Translations under genes and position numbers: made by a program
Assembly (NCBI RefSeq): GCF_900091435.1
Contig: NZ_FMCS01000005.1
Coordinates: 62,001-126,000, forward strand
From: Micromonospora chaiyaphumensis
Lineage (GTDB): Bacteria > Actinomycetota > Actinomycetes > Mycobacteriales > Micromonosporaceae
Direction: 5' to 3'
DNA: 64,000 nucleotides
Notes under the pieces: model-generated
The model's database searches: none
Told to the model about the DNA's origin: nothing
The model's input: only the letters and a program-made list of their open reading frames with translations
In this document: in pieces, positions 7,948 through 17,229 of the stretch
Position numbering within the stretch: position 1 is the first letter of the stretch
Layout: each line of letters begins with the position of its first letter

Positions 7948-10392
7948 TTGGCGTCGAGCACGAGGTCCCACGCGGCCCGACCCTACCCGACCCGCCGCCG
8001 CGGCTGGAAGATTGCCGCCCGGATGCGCCTCATCGTCGCGGCTCCGCTGGTCGCCGTGCTGGGCTTCGCCGGCCTGGCCCTGACCGAGAGCGCCCGCCAG
8101 ACCACCCGCGCCAGCGACCTCGGCCTCCTGGCCCAGCTCGGTGCCGAGGCGGGCGACCTGGCCCACCGGCTGCAGAACGAGCGCATCGTCGCCGCCGACC
8201 TGCTCACCCGGGGCGGGCCGGAGCAGCAGGACGCCTTCGCCGACGCCACCACGGCCACCGACGCCGCCGTCGCCCACTACCGCCGGCACCGGGCGAAGCT
8301 GCCCGGCGGCTCCGCCGCCGACCAGGCCGTCCTGCCGCGCATCGACGCGGGGCTGGCCGGCCTGCCGCCGCTGCGCGCTCAGGTGCGCACGGCGGAGCGC
8401 GCCTCGGTGTCGGCCATGACCTTCAGCTACCGGATCGTCATCGCCGACCTGCTCAGCCTGCGCGAGAGCGTCACCCTCGGCGTGGTCAACGCACGGATCG
8501 CGGACGGCATCCGGGCCTCCGCGGCGCTGTCCAAGGTGGCCGAGGCGATCGGCCAGCAGCAGGTCGCCGTCCTGCGCGCGATCGCCGCCGACGAGCTGAC
8601 CCCCGCCATGCAGCAGGACATCACCGCCGCCCGGACCGGCCTCACCGAGCAGGGCCTCGCCTTCCTGGCACTCGCCCGGCCCGCCTGGCGGGGCTGGTGG
8701 GAGCAGGCCGCCAGCGGCGAGAGCGCGCTGCTGCTGCAACGGATGCAGGACCAGGTGTCCCGCAGTGTCGCCGGCAGCCCGCTGGAACTCGACCTCGACA
8801 CCTGGGTCACGGCCACCCGGCAGTGGTCCGTGCGCCTGGCCGAGCTGCGCCAGCGGGTCGACGTGGTGGTGCTCGACGACGTGCGTACCGCCCATGCCGA
8901 CCAGCGGCAGCGCACCGTGGTGGAGGCGGCGGCCGTCGTGGTGGCCCTGGTGCTCACCACGCTGGTCACCTGGGCGGTGGCCCGGCAGATCACCCGGCGA
9001 CTGCGCCGGCTGCGCGACGCGGCCAACGCGGTCGCGTTCGAGCGGCTGCCCCAGGTGGTGGCCCGCCTCGAACAGCCGGACAGCTCCTCGGTGGATCCCG
9101 ACGAGCTGGCCCGGCGGCAGGCCGGGGACGCGCTGGAGCCGTCCAGCGACGACGAGATCGGCGAGGTGGGCCAGGCCTTCACCGCGGTGCACCGGGCGGC
9201 GGTGCGGACGGCGGCCGAGCAGGCGGTGATGCGGGCCAACACCGCCGAGATCTTCATCCACCTGAGCCGGCGCGAGCAGCGCCTCGTCGACGCCGTGCTG
9301 GCCCAGGTCGACCGGGTCGAGAAGGACGAGACCGACCCGGACCGGCTGCACCAGCTCTACACGCTGGACAACCTGGCCACCCGGATGGGACGGATCAACG
9401 CGAGCCTGCTCGTGCTCGGCGGTGTCGGCGTCGGGCGCGTACGCCACCACGACGTGCCGCTGCAACAGGTGCTCCAGGCGGCGCAGAGCCAGATCGAGCA
9501 CTACGCCCGCATCCGTCTCGGCCTGGTCGACGGCGACGTCGCCGTGGGCGCCGAGTCCGTCGACGAGGTCGTGCACCTGCTGGCCGAGCTCATGGAGAAC
9601 GCCACCGGCTACTCGCCGCCGGGCACCGAGACCTGGGTGACCGGCCGCAGCCTCGGCGACCGGGTGATCGTCCAGATCAGCGACGAGGGTGTCGGACTGT
9701 CCCCGCAGCGGCGCCAGCAGCTCAACGACCTGCTCGCCCGCCCGCCCGCCATCGACGTGGCCGCGGTGCGGGCCATGGGTCTGGTCGTGGTGGGGCAGCT
9801 CGCCAAGCGGCTCGACGTGGCCGTGCAGCTCCGGCCGGGCCCACGCCGCGGCACCATCGCCGAGGTGGCGCTCCCGGGGACGATCATCCGGCCGCTCCCC
9901 CCGGAGGAGTTCCTTCTCACGCCCGCCCGGCCGTCCCGGCGGGCGGCGCGGACCGCTGTCGCACCGCCCTACCGGGCGGCGCCGGAGCCGTGGGCCGGCA
10001 GCCCTCCGGCCGACCCGGTGCTGCCCGTCGCGCCCGTCTTCCAGCCCGCTCCCGCACCGGACCAGAGTCCCGTGCCCGCTGAGGAACTCGTCATCTACCA
10101 CCAGGTCAACCACTGGTTCCAGGCCGACCGTCCGGGCGCGGCGAACGGCACGCCGTGGGCCAGCCCCGCCGACGACGCCTGGCGTACGGCGGCCCGGGCC
10201 GACTCGCCCGAGGTCGCCGGCACGACCAACTCAGGCCTGCCGAAGCGGCAGCCGCAGCAGCACCTGGTGCCGGGCGGCGTCACGGTGCCGCGGCAGCGCT
10301 CCGAGCACCGCGACCCGACGCGGGTGGCCACCGCGATGGCCGCGTACGCCCGGGGGGTCGCCGGCCGCCGGCCCAATCTGATCAACAACTGA
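7948..10392 (+). CDS. Conservon-type (CvnA-like) membrane sensor histidine kinase
   Basis: Encodes 814 residues. TM1 lies at about residues 31-48, followed by a long extracytoplasmic helical domain beginning [12 protein letters not shown] that resembles NIT (nitrate/nitrite-sensing) domains. TM2 is at about 328-348, then a HAMP-like linker and a helical segment ending [15 protein letters not shown] ATPase follows with [12 protein letters not shown] (N box) and SDEGVGL (G1). The tail of about 160 residues is Pro/Ala-rich. In relatives I remember the helical segment reading LDHLATR; here Asn475 replaces that His, so classical phosphotransfer is doubtful. Start: TTG at 7948 with GGGGAG six nt upstream; an in-frame stop at 7915-7917 leaves no earlier choice. 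First gene of the ABC-importer operon. Confidence 0.85.
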   Translation: MASSTRSHAARPYPTRRRGWKIAARMRLIVAAPLVAVLGFAGLALTESARQTTRASDLGLLAQLGAEAGDLAHRLQNERIVAADLLTRGGPEQQDAFADATTATDAAVAHYRRHRAKLPGGSAADQAVLPRIDAGLAGLPPLRAQVRTAERASVSAMTFSYRIVIADLLSLRESVTLGVVNARIADGIRASAALSKVAEAIGQQQVAVLRAIAADELTPAMQQDITAARTGLTEQGLAFLALARPAWRGWWEQAASGESALLLQRMQDQVSRSVAGSPLELDLDTWVTATRQWSVRLAELRQRVDVVVLDDVRTAHADQRQRTVVEAAAVVVALVLTTLVTWAVARQITRRLRRLRDAANAVAFERLPQVVARLEQPDSSSVDPDELARRQAGDALEPSSDDEIGEVGQAFTAVHRAAVRTAAEQAVMRANTAEIFIHLSRREQRLVDAVLAQVDRVEKDETDPDRLHQLYTLDNLATRMGRINASLLVLGGVGVGRVRHHDVPLQQVLQAAQSQIEHYARIRLGLVDGDVAVGAESVDEVVHLLAELMENATGYSPPGTETWVTGRSLGDRVIVQISDEGVGLSPQRRQQLNDLLARPPAIDVAAVRAMGLVVVGQLAKRLDVAVQLRPGPRRGTIAEVALPGTIIRPLPPEEFLLTPARPSRRAARTAVAPPYRAAPEPWAGSPPADPVLPVAPVFQPAPAPDQSPVPAEELVIYHQVNHWFQADRPGAANGTPWASPADDAWRTAARADSPEVAGTTNSGLPKRQPQQHLVPGGVTVPRQRSEHRDPTRVATAMAAYARGVAGRRPNLINN

Positions 10393-10408
10393 TCGACAGG
10401 GAGTGCAC

Positions 10409-10813
10409 GTGACCGACCACCAGGATCTCGGCTGGCTGCTGGACGCCTTCGCCGAGCGCGCGACCGAGGTCAGCCATGCCCTCGCCATCTCCAGCGACGG
10501 CCTCATGGTGGCCGCCACCCGGGGGCTCCCGCCCGACCGGGCCGACCAGCTCGCGGCCACCGGTAGCGGGCTGGTGAGTCTGCTCCGCGGCGCGGCCGCC
10601 TTCTTCGACGCCGGTGCGGTCATCTCCAACGTCACCCAGCTCGAGGGCGGCTTCATGTTCTCCATGGCCTTCAACGACGGCGCCTCCCTGCTCGTGCTCG
10701 CCGACCCGCAGTGCGACGTCGGAAAGGTCTCCTACGAGATGACCGAGCTGGCCAACCGCATCGGCGACGCCCTGACCCCCGCGGCCCGGGCGGCCCTGAG
10801 CCGCAGCCGCTGA
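10409..10813 (+). CDS. Roadblock/LC7 (MglB/CvnB-like) protein
   Basis: Encodes 134 residues covering one roadblock/LC7 domain: DLGWLLDAFAERATEVSHAL, then ISSDGLMVAAT and a C-terminal helix YEMTELANRIGDAL. In conservons this subunit sits between the kinase and a DUF742 protein plus a Ras-like GTPase and is thought to regulate the GTPase. Neither DUF742 nor a GTPase follows here. The GTG at 10409 was preferred over the in-frame GTG at 10403 because AGGGAG (10398-10403) gives a 5-nt spacer. It starts 16 nt after the kinase stop and is clearly co-transcribed. Cytoplasmic partner of the kinase is the likely role. Confidence 0.88.
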   Translation: MTDHQDLGWLLDAFAERATEVSHALAISSDGLMVAATRGLPPDRADQLAATGSGLVSLLRGAAAFFDAGAVISNVTQLEGGFMFSMAFNDGASLLVLADPQCDVGKVSYEMTELANRIGDALTPAARAALSRSR

Positions 10814-10862
10814 CCGTCGGCGCCCCCACGCCGAACCCCCACCCCCTCATCCAGGAGCACAC

Positions 10863-12056
10863 ATGTCCCTCACCACGTCCCGGCACCGCCGCGCCCGCAC
10901 CGCGGCGCTGCTCGCCCTCGTCCTGCTCGCCGCACCCGCGTGCGCCGACGGCGAGGGCGGCGCCGGCCCCGGCGCACCCGTCAGGATCGGCCTGCTGGCG
11001 TCGCTGTCGGGCACCTACCAGGCAGTCGGCAAGGACATCCGCGACGGCTTCCAGCTCTACCTGTCCACCCACGACGGCAAGCTCGGCGGCCGGGAGGTGG
11101 AACTCGTGGTCGCCGACGAGGGCAACGGCGCGGCGACCGCGGTGCCCGCCGCCACGAAGCTGCTCAAGCAGGACCGCGTGGTCGCGCTGACCGGCGTCGT
11201 CGGCGGCGGCTCGGTGGCGGCGGTCTCCCCGCTGCTCGCCGAGACGAAGGTGCCGTTCGTCGGCTCCAACGGCCGGCCCGAGCTGAAGGACGTCTCCCGG
11301 GTCTGGCACACCTCCTACCTGTCCGACGAGCCGGGGGAGGCGATCGCCCAGCACGTGCGCGACGACGTCAAGGGCAGCGTCTACGCCATCGGCCCCGACT
11401 ACCAGGGCGGCTGGGACGAGCTGCGCGGCTTCACCGAGGCCTTCGCCAAGGCCGGCGGCAAGCTGGCCAACCCGGACGGCAAGACCACCTTCACCCCGTT
11501 CCCGGCGACCACCAACTTCACCCCGTACTTCGCGCGGATCAAGGCCTCCGGGGCGGACGCCGTCTACACGTTCTACGCCGGCAGCGCCGCCGTCGACTTC
11601 GTGAAGCAGTACGCCCAGTCGGAGGTGAAGGACCTGCCGCTCTACGCCGCCGGGTTCCTCACCGAGGGCGGCGTGCTCAACGCGCAGGGCGAGGCCGCCC
11701 GCGACATCTACTCCGTGCTCAACTACTCGCCCGACCTCGACAACGCGGAGAACCGCGCCTTCGTGGCCGCCTGGAAGGCCGAGCACGACGGCTCCCCGAC
11801 GACGTACGCCATGGCCTCCTACGACGCGGCGGCCGTGCTGGACCGGGCCATCGCGGCAGCCGGGGACGACGTGACCCCGGACCGCGTCAACGCCGCCATC
11901 GGCCAGCTCGGCCAGATCGCCAGCCCACGCGGCACCTGGCAGTTCTCGCCGACCACCCACGCACCCGTGCAGAAGTGGTACCTGCGCCAGGTGCGCCAGG
12001 ACGGCCGGGCGCTGTCCAACACCGTGGTGGGCGACCTCGCCACCGTCGGCGGGTGA
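10863..12056 (+). CDS. ABC importer substrate-binding lipoprotein, branched-chain amino acid (LivJ) type
   Basis: Encodes 397 residues. The signal peptide ends in LLAAPAC, a lipobox-like site, so the mature protein is probably anchored to the outer face of the membrane. The mature part is a Peripla_BP_6 (type-I fold) protein: VRIGLLASLSGTYQAVGKD at the start, then LVVADEGN and AIGPDYQGGWDEL. Family members bind branched-chain amino acids, amides, urea or other small polar ligands; the residues visible do not fix the ligand. Start ATG 10863 with AGGAG six nt upstream. Its stop overlaps the next permease start (GTGA). Confidence 0.88.
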   Translation: MSLTTSRHRRARTAALLALVLLAAPACADGEGGAGPGAPVRIGLLASLSGTYQAVGKDIRDGFQLYLSTHDGKLGGREVELVVADEGNGAATAVPAATKLLKQDRVVALTGVVGGGSVAAVSPLLAETKVPFVGSNGRPELKDVSRVWHTSYLSDEPGEAIAQHVRDDVKGSVYAIGPDYQGGWDELRGFTEAFAKAGGKLANPDGKTTFTPFPATTNFTPYFARIKASGADAVYTFYAGSAAVDFVKQYAQSEVKDLPLYAAGFLTEGGVLNAQGEAARDIYSVLNYSPDLDNAENRAFVAAWKAEHDGSPTTYAMASYDAAAVLDRAIAAAGDDVTPDRVNAAIGQLGQIASPRGTWQFSPTTHAPVQKWYLRQVRQDGRALSNTVVGDLATVGG

Positions 12057-12946
12057 CCGCGGTGGCCGCCGGCATCCGGTTCGACCCGTACGTCGTCCCC
12101 GCCCTGGACGGGGTCGCCTACGGGCTGCTGGTCTTCGTCGCCGCCGCGGGGCTGGTGCTCTGCTTCGGCGTGGCCGGCATCCTGAACCTGGCGCACGGCA
12201 CCCTCTACGCGATCGGCGGCTACACCGCGGCCGCGCTGCTGGACGGCGGCTGGCCGAGCCTGGCGCTCGCGCTGGCCGTCGGGGTGGTCGCCGCCACCGC
12301 GTCCGGCGCGCTGGTCGCCGGGCTGCTCACCCGGGTCGCCGCACGCAGCCACCTCACCCAGGCGCTGCTGACGTTCGGGGTGGCGCTGGCCGGCGGGAGC
12401 CTGCTCGTGGGCGCCTTCGGCCCGGACGACCCGCCGGTGCGGGTCCCCGCCGCGCTGGACGGGTCGGTGGCGGTGGCCGGTCACCGCTACGCGGCGTACC
12501 GGCTGGTGTTCATCGTGGTGGCCGCGCTGCTCGCCGGCCTGCTCCACCTCGTGGTGCGGCGCACCCGGGCCGGGATGCTGGTCCGCGCGGCCGTCGACGA
12601 CGCCGAGATGGTCGCCGTCCTCGGGGTGAGCCCGGCGCGGATCCGGGTCGGCGTGCTGGCGGCCGCCGGGGCGCTCGCCGGCGCCGCGGGCGTGCTCGGC
12701 GCGCCGATCATCGGCCCCGGGCCGGACACCGCCGACGCCGTGCTGCTGCTGTCCCTGGTGGTCGTCGTCCTCGGCGGCCTCGGCTCGATGACCGGCACGC
12801 TGCTCGCCGCGCTGGCCGTCGGGCAGATCCAGACCCTGGGCGTTGCGCTGGCCCCGTCGGCGGCCCCGTTCCTGCTCTTCGCCGCCATGGCGCTCGTGCT
12901 CGCGGTGCGGGCACGCGGCCTGGCCACGGTCCGGAGCGCGACGTGA
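12053..12946 (+). CDS. ABC importer permease, LivH type
   Basis: Encodes 297 residues with eight or so hydrophobic segments. The LivH signature region FGVAGILNLAHGTLYAIGGY is near the N-terminus, and the cytoplasmic coupling segment contains RTRAGMLVRAAVDDAEMVAV. It forms half of the membrane channel with the following LivM-type protein. The GTG at 12053 overlaps the preceding TGA as GTGA; an alternative GTG lies at 12062. Co-translation with its neighbours is implied by overlaps at both ends. Confidence 0.88.
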   Translation: MTAVAAGIRFDPYVVPALDGVAYGLLVFVAAAGLVLCFGVAGILNLAHGTLYAIGGYTAAALLDGGWPSLALALAVGVVAATASGALVAGLLTRVAARSHLTQALLTFGVALAGGSLLVGAFGPDDPPVRVPAALDGSVAVAGHRYAAYRLVFIVVAALLAGLLHLVVRRTRAGMLVRAAVDDAEMVAVLGVSPARIRVGVLAAAGALAGAAGVLGAPIIGPGPDTADAVLLLSLVVVVLGGLGSMTGTLLAALAVGQIQTLGVALAPSAAPFLLFAAMALVLAVRARGLATVRSAT

Positions 12947-13953
12947 GGCAGGGAGCCGTCCGTGCGCTGCGCCGCGGTGTCGCCGCCGCGGTGGTGGCCG
13001 CCCTGGTGCTGGCGCCGTGGACGGTCGACGACTACACCGTCGCGCTGCTCGCCCGCACGCTGGCGCTCGGCCTCGTGGCGGTGAGCGTCGGGCTGCTCAC
13101 GGGCGTCGCCGGGCTGCCCACCCTCGGGCAGACCGCGCCCTACGCGGCGGGCGCCTACGCCAGCGCGGTCGTGGGCAGCCACCTGTCCGACGTGGGCCTC
13201 GTGCACCTGGGCGTGGCCGCGGCGGCCGGCGCGGCGCTGGCCGCCGTGACCGTGCCGCTGGTGGTCTCCGCGCGGGGCGTGGTGCTCCTGATGATCACCC
13301 TGGCGGTCGGCGAGCTCGCGGTCACGGTCGTCGGGCGCTGGCGGTCGGTGACCGGCGGCACCGACGGGCTGGCCGGCGTCCCCGCGTCCCGCCCACTGTG
13401 GGGGATGCCGCTGCTCGCCACCGACCGGGCACGCTACCTCTACACCCTGGTGGTGGTCGCCGCCCTGGTCGGCGTGGTGCTGCTGGTCCTGCGTACCCGG
13501 GTCGGGCTCCTGCTGCGGGCCGGCCGGGACGACGAGGCGCGGCTGCGCGCCAGCGGCCACCGGGTGCCGGTGCACGTCGCCGGCGTCCACGTCGCGGCCG
13601 GCGCGGTCGCGGGCGCCGCGGGTTCCCTGCTGGTGGTCGCCCAGCAGTTCGTCTCGCCGGCCGACTTCGGCTTCGACACCTCCGCCCTGCTCCTGCTGGG
13701 CGTGGTGATCGGCGGCACGGTGTCGGTGGGCGGCGCGCTGATCGGCGCCGCGCTCGTGGTGGCCGCCCGGGACTGGCTGTTCGGCGTCCTCCCCGGGCAG
13801 GCGCCGCTGGTGCTCGGGCTGGCCTTCGTGGCCGCCGTCCACCTGCTGCCCGACGGCGGGCGCCGGCCCCCGGTACGCGGCCGCCTGCTCCCGGCCGTCC
13901 CGGCCCGCCGGGCGGCGCAGGACCGCCCGACACCGACGGGAGTACGCGCATGA
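12943..13953 (+). CDS. ABC importer permease, LivM type
   Basis: Encodes 336 residues with many hydrophobic segments. LALGLVAVSVGLLTGVAGLP and TLGQTAPYAAGAYASA near the N-terminus match LivM permeases; RTRVGLLLRAGRDDEARLRA is the ATPase-coupling loop. The last 35 residues are a basic, Pro-rich cytoplasmic tail. The GTG start at 12943 overlaps the LivH stop, and the end overlaps the ATG of the ATPase gene. Confidence 0.87.
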   Translation: MRQGAVRALRRGVAAAVVAALVLAPWTVDDYTVALLARTLALGLVAVSVGLLTGVAGLPTLGQTAPYAAGAYASAVVGSHLSDVGLVHLGVAAAAGAALAAVTVPLVVSARGVVLLMITLAVGELAVTVVGRWRSVTGGTDGLAGVPASRPLWGMPLLATDRARYLYTLVVVAALVGVVLLVLRTRVGLLLRAGRDDEARLRASGHRVPVHVAGVHVAAGAVAGAAGSLLVVAQQFVSPADFGFDTSALLLLGVVIGGTVSVGGALIGAALVVAARDWLFGVLPGQAPLVLGLAFVAAVHLLPDGGRRPPVRGRLLPAVPARRAAQDRPTPTGVRA

Positions 13954-14693
13954 CCCCGCTGCTGTCCGCTGACGGGATCACCGTGCGGTACGGCTCGCTG
14001 GCCGCTCTGGACGGCGTCGACCTGCGCATCGCGGCGGGTCAGCGGCACGCGCTGATCGGGCCCAACGGCGCCGGCAAGACGACGCTGCTGGACGTGCTCG
14101 CCGGGTCCACCCGGGCCGGCGGCGGCCGGGTGCTGCTGGGCGGCCGGGACGTCACCCGGCTGGGTCCGGCGGCCCGGGCCCGCCGGGGCATCGGCCGGAT
14201 CCACCAGCGCCCCGCGGTCTGGTCGACGCTGACCGTGCGGGAGAACGTGCTGGTCGCCGCGCTGCCGCGGGCCGTGCGGCCGGGCCGGTGGCACCCGTCG
14301 GCGCGGCGGCGGGCGGCCGAGCGGACGGCCGACGCGCTGCTGGCGCGGGTGGGCCTGACCGGGATCGCCGCGGTTCCCGCCGGGCACCTGGCGCACGGGC
14401 AGCGCCGGCAGGTGGAGATCGCCGTGGGGCTGGCCGGCCGGCCCCGGCTGCTGCTGCTCGACGAGCCGGCCGCCGGGCTGTCCGCCGTCGAGGTGGGCTG
14501 GCTCCTGGAGTTCCTGCGGGCACTGCCCCGCGCCGTCGCGGTGCTGCTGGTCGAGCACCGGCTGGACCTGGTCTACGCGCTCTGCGACACGGTGACCGTG
14601 CTGCGCGACGGCCGGACGCTGGCCACCGGGACGCCCGCCGAGATCCGCGCCTCCGGCCCGGTCCGGGAGGCGTACGCCGAGGGGGTGGCCTGA
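13950..14693 (+). CDS. ABC importer ATPase, LivG type
   Basis: Encodes 247 residues, a single ABC nucleotide-binding domain. Walker A is GPNGAGKTT, the ABC signature is LAHGQRRQVEIA (LAHGQ instead of the canonical LSGGQ), Walker B is LLLLDEP, and the switch His is in LLVEHRLDL. It powers the LivH/LivM-type permeases. Starts at ATG 13950, overlapping the previous stop as ATGA, and ends one base into the next ATG. Confidence 0.9.
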   Translation: MTPLLSADGITVRYGSLAALDGVDLRIAAGQRHALIGPNGAGKTTLLDVLAGSTRAGGGRVLLGGRDVTRLGPAARARRGIGRIHQRPAVWSTLTVRENVLVAALPRAVRPGRWHPSARRRAAERTADALLARVGLTGIAAVPAGHLAHGQRRQVEIAVGLAGRPRLLLLDEPAAGLSAVEVGWLLEFLRALPRAVAVLLVEHRLDLVYALCDTVTVLRDGRTLATGTPAEIRASGPVREAYAEGVA

Positions 14694-15466
14694 TGCTGCG
14701 GATCGACCGGCTCTGCGCCGGCTACGCGGGCGGCACCGTGCTGCACGAGGTGAGCCTGGAGGTGCGCACCGGCACCGTCCAGGCGGTGGTGGGGCGCAAC
14801 GGCGCGGGCAAGAGCACGCTCGTGCACAGCGTCGCCGGTCTGGTGCGCCCGTACGCGGGCCGGGTCGAGATCGGCGGCGTGCCGGTCGCCGGCCGGCCGC
14901 CGCACCGGATCGCCCGGTCCGGGGTCGGCCTGGTCCCGCAGGGCCGGCGCGTCTTCTCCCGGCTGACCGTGGCCGAGCACCTAGCCCTGGCCGCCGCGCC
15001 GTGGCGGGCCGCGACGCCCGGCGGCGAGGGCTGGACGGTGGCCCGGATCCTGGACCTGCTGCCCCGGCTGGGCTCCCGGCTTCGCCACCGCGGCGACCAG
15101 TTGTCCGGTGGCGAGCAGCAGATGCTGGCCATCGCCCGGGCCCTGCTCGGCCAGCCCCGGCTGCTCCTGCTGGACGAGCCGTGCGAGGGGCTCACCCCCG
15201 ACCTGGCGGCCCGGGTGCGCGAGCTCGTCGGCACGCTGGCCCGCACCGGGCTGACCGTGCTGCTCGTCGAACAGCAGCTCCGGCACGCCGTCGAGCTGGC
15301 GGACCGGATCGCGGTGCTGGAATACGGCCGGGTCGTCTACGACCGGCCGGTGCACGAGGTCCGGGCCGACCCGGACGTCCTGGCGGCGATGCTCAGCGTC
15401 GCCGCGGTCCCGGAGCCGCCGGCTCCCCGACCGGTGCCCGGGCTCTGGTCCGACGCCGGGCACTGA
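14693..15466 (+). CDS. ABC importer ATPase, LivF type
   Basis: Encodes 257 residues. Walker A is GRNGAGKST, the signature is canonical LSGGEQQMLA, Walker B LLLLDEP, and the phrase VPQGRRVFSRLTVAEHL is typical of LivF. Together with the LivG-type protein it forms the ATPase heterodimer of the importer. The ATG at 14693 overlaps the previous TGA (TGATG). A 30-residue Pro-rich C-terminal extension follows the core. Confidence 0.9.
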   Translation: MLRIDRLCAGYAGGTVLHEVSLEVRTGTVQAVVGRNGAGKSTLVHSVAGLVRPYAGRVEIGGVPVAGRPPHRIARSGVGLVPQGRRVFSRLTVAEHLALAAAPWRAATPGGEGWTVARILDLLPRLGSRLRHRGDQLSGGEQQMLAIARALLGQPRLLLLDEPCEGLTPDLAARVRELVGTLARTGLTVLLVEQQLRHAVELADRIAVLEYGRVVYDRPVHEVRADPDVLAAMLSVAAVPEPPAPRPVPGLWSDAGH

Positions 15467-15497
15467 CCCCGACCCGCTGCGACAGGGATGAGGAACG

Positions 15498-16307
15498 ATG
15501 CCGACCCACGTCCACGACACCCACTACGCCTTCGACAACGGTGCTCCCGAGGCCGTGCCCCAGCTGCGGGCGCTGGAGTCCTTCCTGGACCCGATCACCG
15601 CGCGCCGGATCGCCCCGCCGGTGCTCACCCCGGGCGGCGCGTGCTGGGAGGTCGGCGCCGGCGGCGGCTCGGTCGCCCGCAGCCTGGCCCGGGCGGTCGG
15701 CCCGGGTGGCCGGGTGGTGGCCACCGACCTCGACACCGCCCACCTCACGCCCGGCGGCAACCTCGACGTGCGCCGGCACGACGTGCGCACCGACCCGCCG
15801 CCCGGTGACGCCTTCGACCTGATCCACGCCCGGCTCGTGCTGCTGCACCTGCCGGAGCGGCGGCGCGTGCTGGCCTCCCTGGCCGGCGCGCTGGCCCCCG
15901 GCGGGTGGCTGGTCGTCGAGGAGTTCGACTGCACCGTGCCGCTGCGCGTGCTGACCGCGCCGAGCGACGACGCGGCGAAACTCTTCGCCCAGGTGACCGA
16001 CGCGATGCTCGACATCCTGCAGAGCCACGGCGCCGACCTGGCCTGGGCGCAGGACGTGCACGGCGAACTGGTGGCGGCGGGGCTGGTCGAGGTGGACACG
16101 GTCACCCACGCGCAGAGCTGGCCCGCCGGCTCCCTCGGCGCGTCGCTGTACGGGACGAACTCCCGGCAGCTGGAGCCGGAGCTGCTCGACGCCGGTGTGT
16201 CGCCGGGCCAGCTGGAGGCGTTCCGCCGGCTGCTGCGGGACCCGAAGTTCGCCGTGATGTCGTACCAGTTCGTGTCGACCCGCGGGCGGCGGCCGGCGAC
16301 GCCGTGA
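15498..16307 (+). CDS. SAM-dependent methyltransferase
   Basis: Encodes 269 residues with a class-I methyltransferase core: motif I WEVGAGGGSVARSLA, the acidic ribose-binding segment VVATDLDTAHL, and the post-I region FDLIHARLVLLHLPERR. The substrate is not recognisable; the order resembles small-molecule methyltransferases of the UbiE/Methyltransf_25 group. ATG 15498 has GAGGAACG just upstream. It starts 31 nt after the ABC ATPase on the same strand and is probably the last gene of the sensor-kinase/ABC operon. Confidence 0.83.
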   Translation: MPTHVHDTHYAFDNGAPEAVPQLRALESFLDPITARRIAPPVLTPGGACWEVGAGGGSVARSLARAVGPGGRVVATDLDTAHLTPGGNLDVRRHDVRTDPPPGDAFDLIHARLVLLHLPERRRVLASLAGALAPGGWLVVEEFDCTVPLRVLTAPSDDAAKLFAQVTDAMLDILQSHGADLAWAQDVHGELVAAGLVEVDTVTHAQSWPAGSLGASLYGTNSRQLEPELLDAGVSPGQLEAFRRLLRDPKFAVMSYQFVSTRGRRPATP

Positions 16308-16321
16308 GCGCCGGACCGGCG

Positions 16322-17077
16322 TCACCGCCCGAGGAAGTCCTCGATCACCGTGACCAGCCGTACCGGGGTCTCGTACATGGCGTAGTGCCCCGCGTTGGCG
16401 AGGACCTCGAGCCGGGCGTTGGGGTAGTGACGCAGCCAGGTCTCGCGCATCGTGTCGGCGCCCAGCGCGGGGTCGTGCTCACCGACCACGGCGAGCGCCG
16501 GCACTGGGTGGCCCTTCACCTCGTCGGTGAAGTCGGTACGCGCCCACGCGGTGAGGTACGCGCCGAACGCCTCCGGGGTGGAGTGGTTCAGGGAGAACCG
16601 GACCATCTCGTCCAGCCACCGGCCGGACAGCCGGTTGCCGGTGGTGAGGTCGATGATCGCCCGGCGGTTGGCCGGCTCGGCGGCCGCGCCGTCGAACAGC
16701 GTCCAGGCCTGGAGGTCGAACGGCACGCCGCCGGCCGGGACCGGGCTGACGCCGACGAGGTGGGTCACCCGCCCGGGGGCGTCGGCGAGGACCCGCTGGG
16801 CCGCGCTGCCGCCCAAGGAGTGCCCGACCACCGAGAAGGTGTCCCAGCCGAGGGAGTCGACCAGTTCGAGGGCGTCGCGGGAGATCTCGGCCATGGTGTG
16901 CTCGCCGGCCACGCCGGTGCGCTCGCCGTAGCCCCGGTAGTCCGGGAACGCCCAGGTGAAGCGCTCGGCGTCGATCAGCTCCGGCAGCCAGCCCCAGCCC
17001 CGCGCCGAGCCGAACCACCCGTGCAGGGCCAGCACCCGGTGCGGCCCGTGACCGACCGTGCAGTGGCTGATCGTCAT
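16322..17077 (-). CDS. Alpha/beta-fold hydrolase
   Basis: Encodes 251 residues. The fold is marked by the oxyanion motif LALHGWFGSARGW, nucleophile elbow VVGHSLGG (Ser), an acidic position in VVGEHDPALG and the catalytic His in NAGHYAMYETP. It is an esterase/lipase-like cytoplasmic hydrolase with unknown substrate. The ATG at 17077 was chosen because GGGGAAGGGG lies upstream and the beta-strand ISHCTVGHGPHRVLALHG begins there; the frame is open further upstream without homology. It converges with the methyltransferase, 14 bp apart, and lies downstream of the phospholipase gene behind a strong terminator. Confidence 0.85.
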   Translation of the reverse strand: MTISHCTVGHGPHRVLALHGWFGSARGWGWLPELIDAERFTWAFPDYRGYGERTGVAGEHTMAEISRDALELVDSLGWDTFSVVGHSLGGSAAQRVLADAPGRVTHLVGVSPVPAGGVPFDLQAWTLFDGAAAEPANRRAIIDLTTGNRLSGRWLDEMVRFSLNHSTPEAFGAYLTAWARTDFTDEVKGHPVPALAVVGEHDPALGADTMRETWLRHYPNARLEVLANAGHYAMYETPVRLVTVIEDFLGR

Positions 17078-17175
17078 GTCGAGACCCCTTCCCCTGGTCC
17101 GGCGTGGCGACAGTGAACGACGTGACGGCCGCGCGGGGGAACACCGGCGTCGGATAGGCGACGCCGCACGGGTGG

Positions 17176-17223
17176 CCGGGGTGACCGTCCCGCCTCCGAT
17201 CGGAGGCGCGACGGTCACCCCGG
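17176..17223 (-). terminator. Strong hairpin after phospholipase C gene
   Basis: Arms 17176-17189 and 17210-17223 pair perfectly over 14 bp, then a 2x2 internal mismatch, then the 16-nt palindrome GCCTCCGATCGGAGGC at 17192-17207. It begins 7 nt after the phospholipase stop (17230) and lies 98 bp upstream of the hydrolase start. Confidence 0.75.
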
Positions 17224-17229
17224 GGCGGA

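Noticed and set aside
12708..12914. Minus-strand open frames within the permease genes
   Set aside because: Shadow frames of high-GC coding DNA with no independent support.
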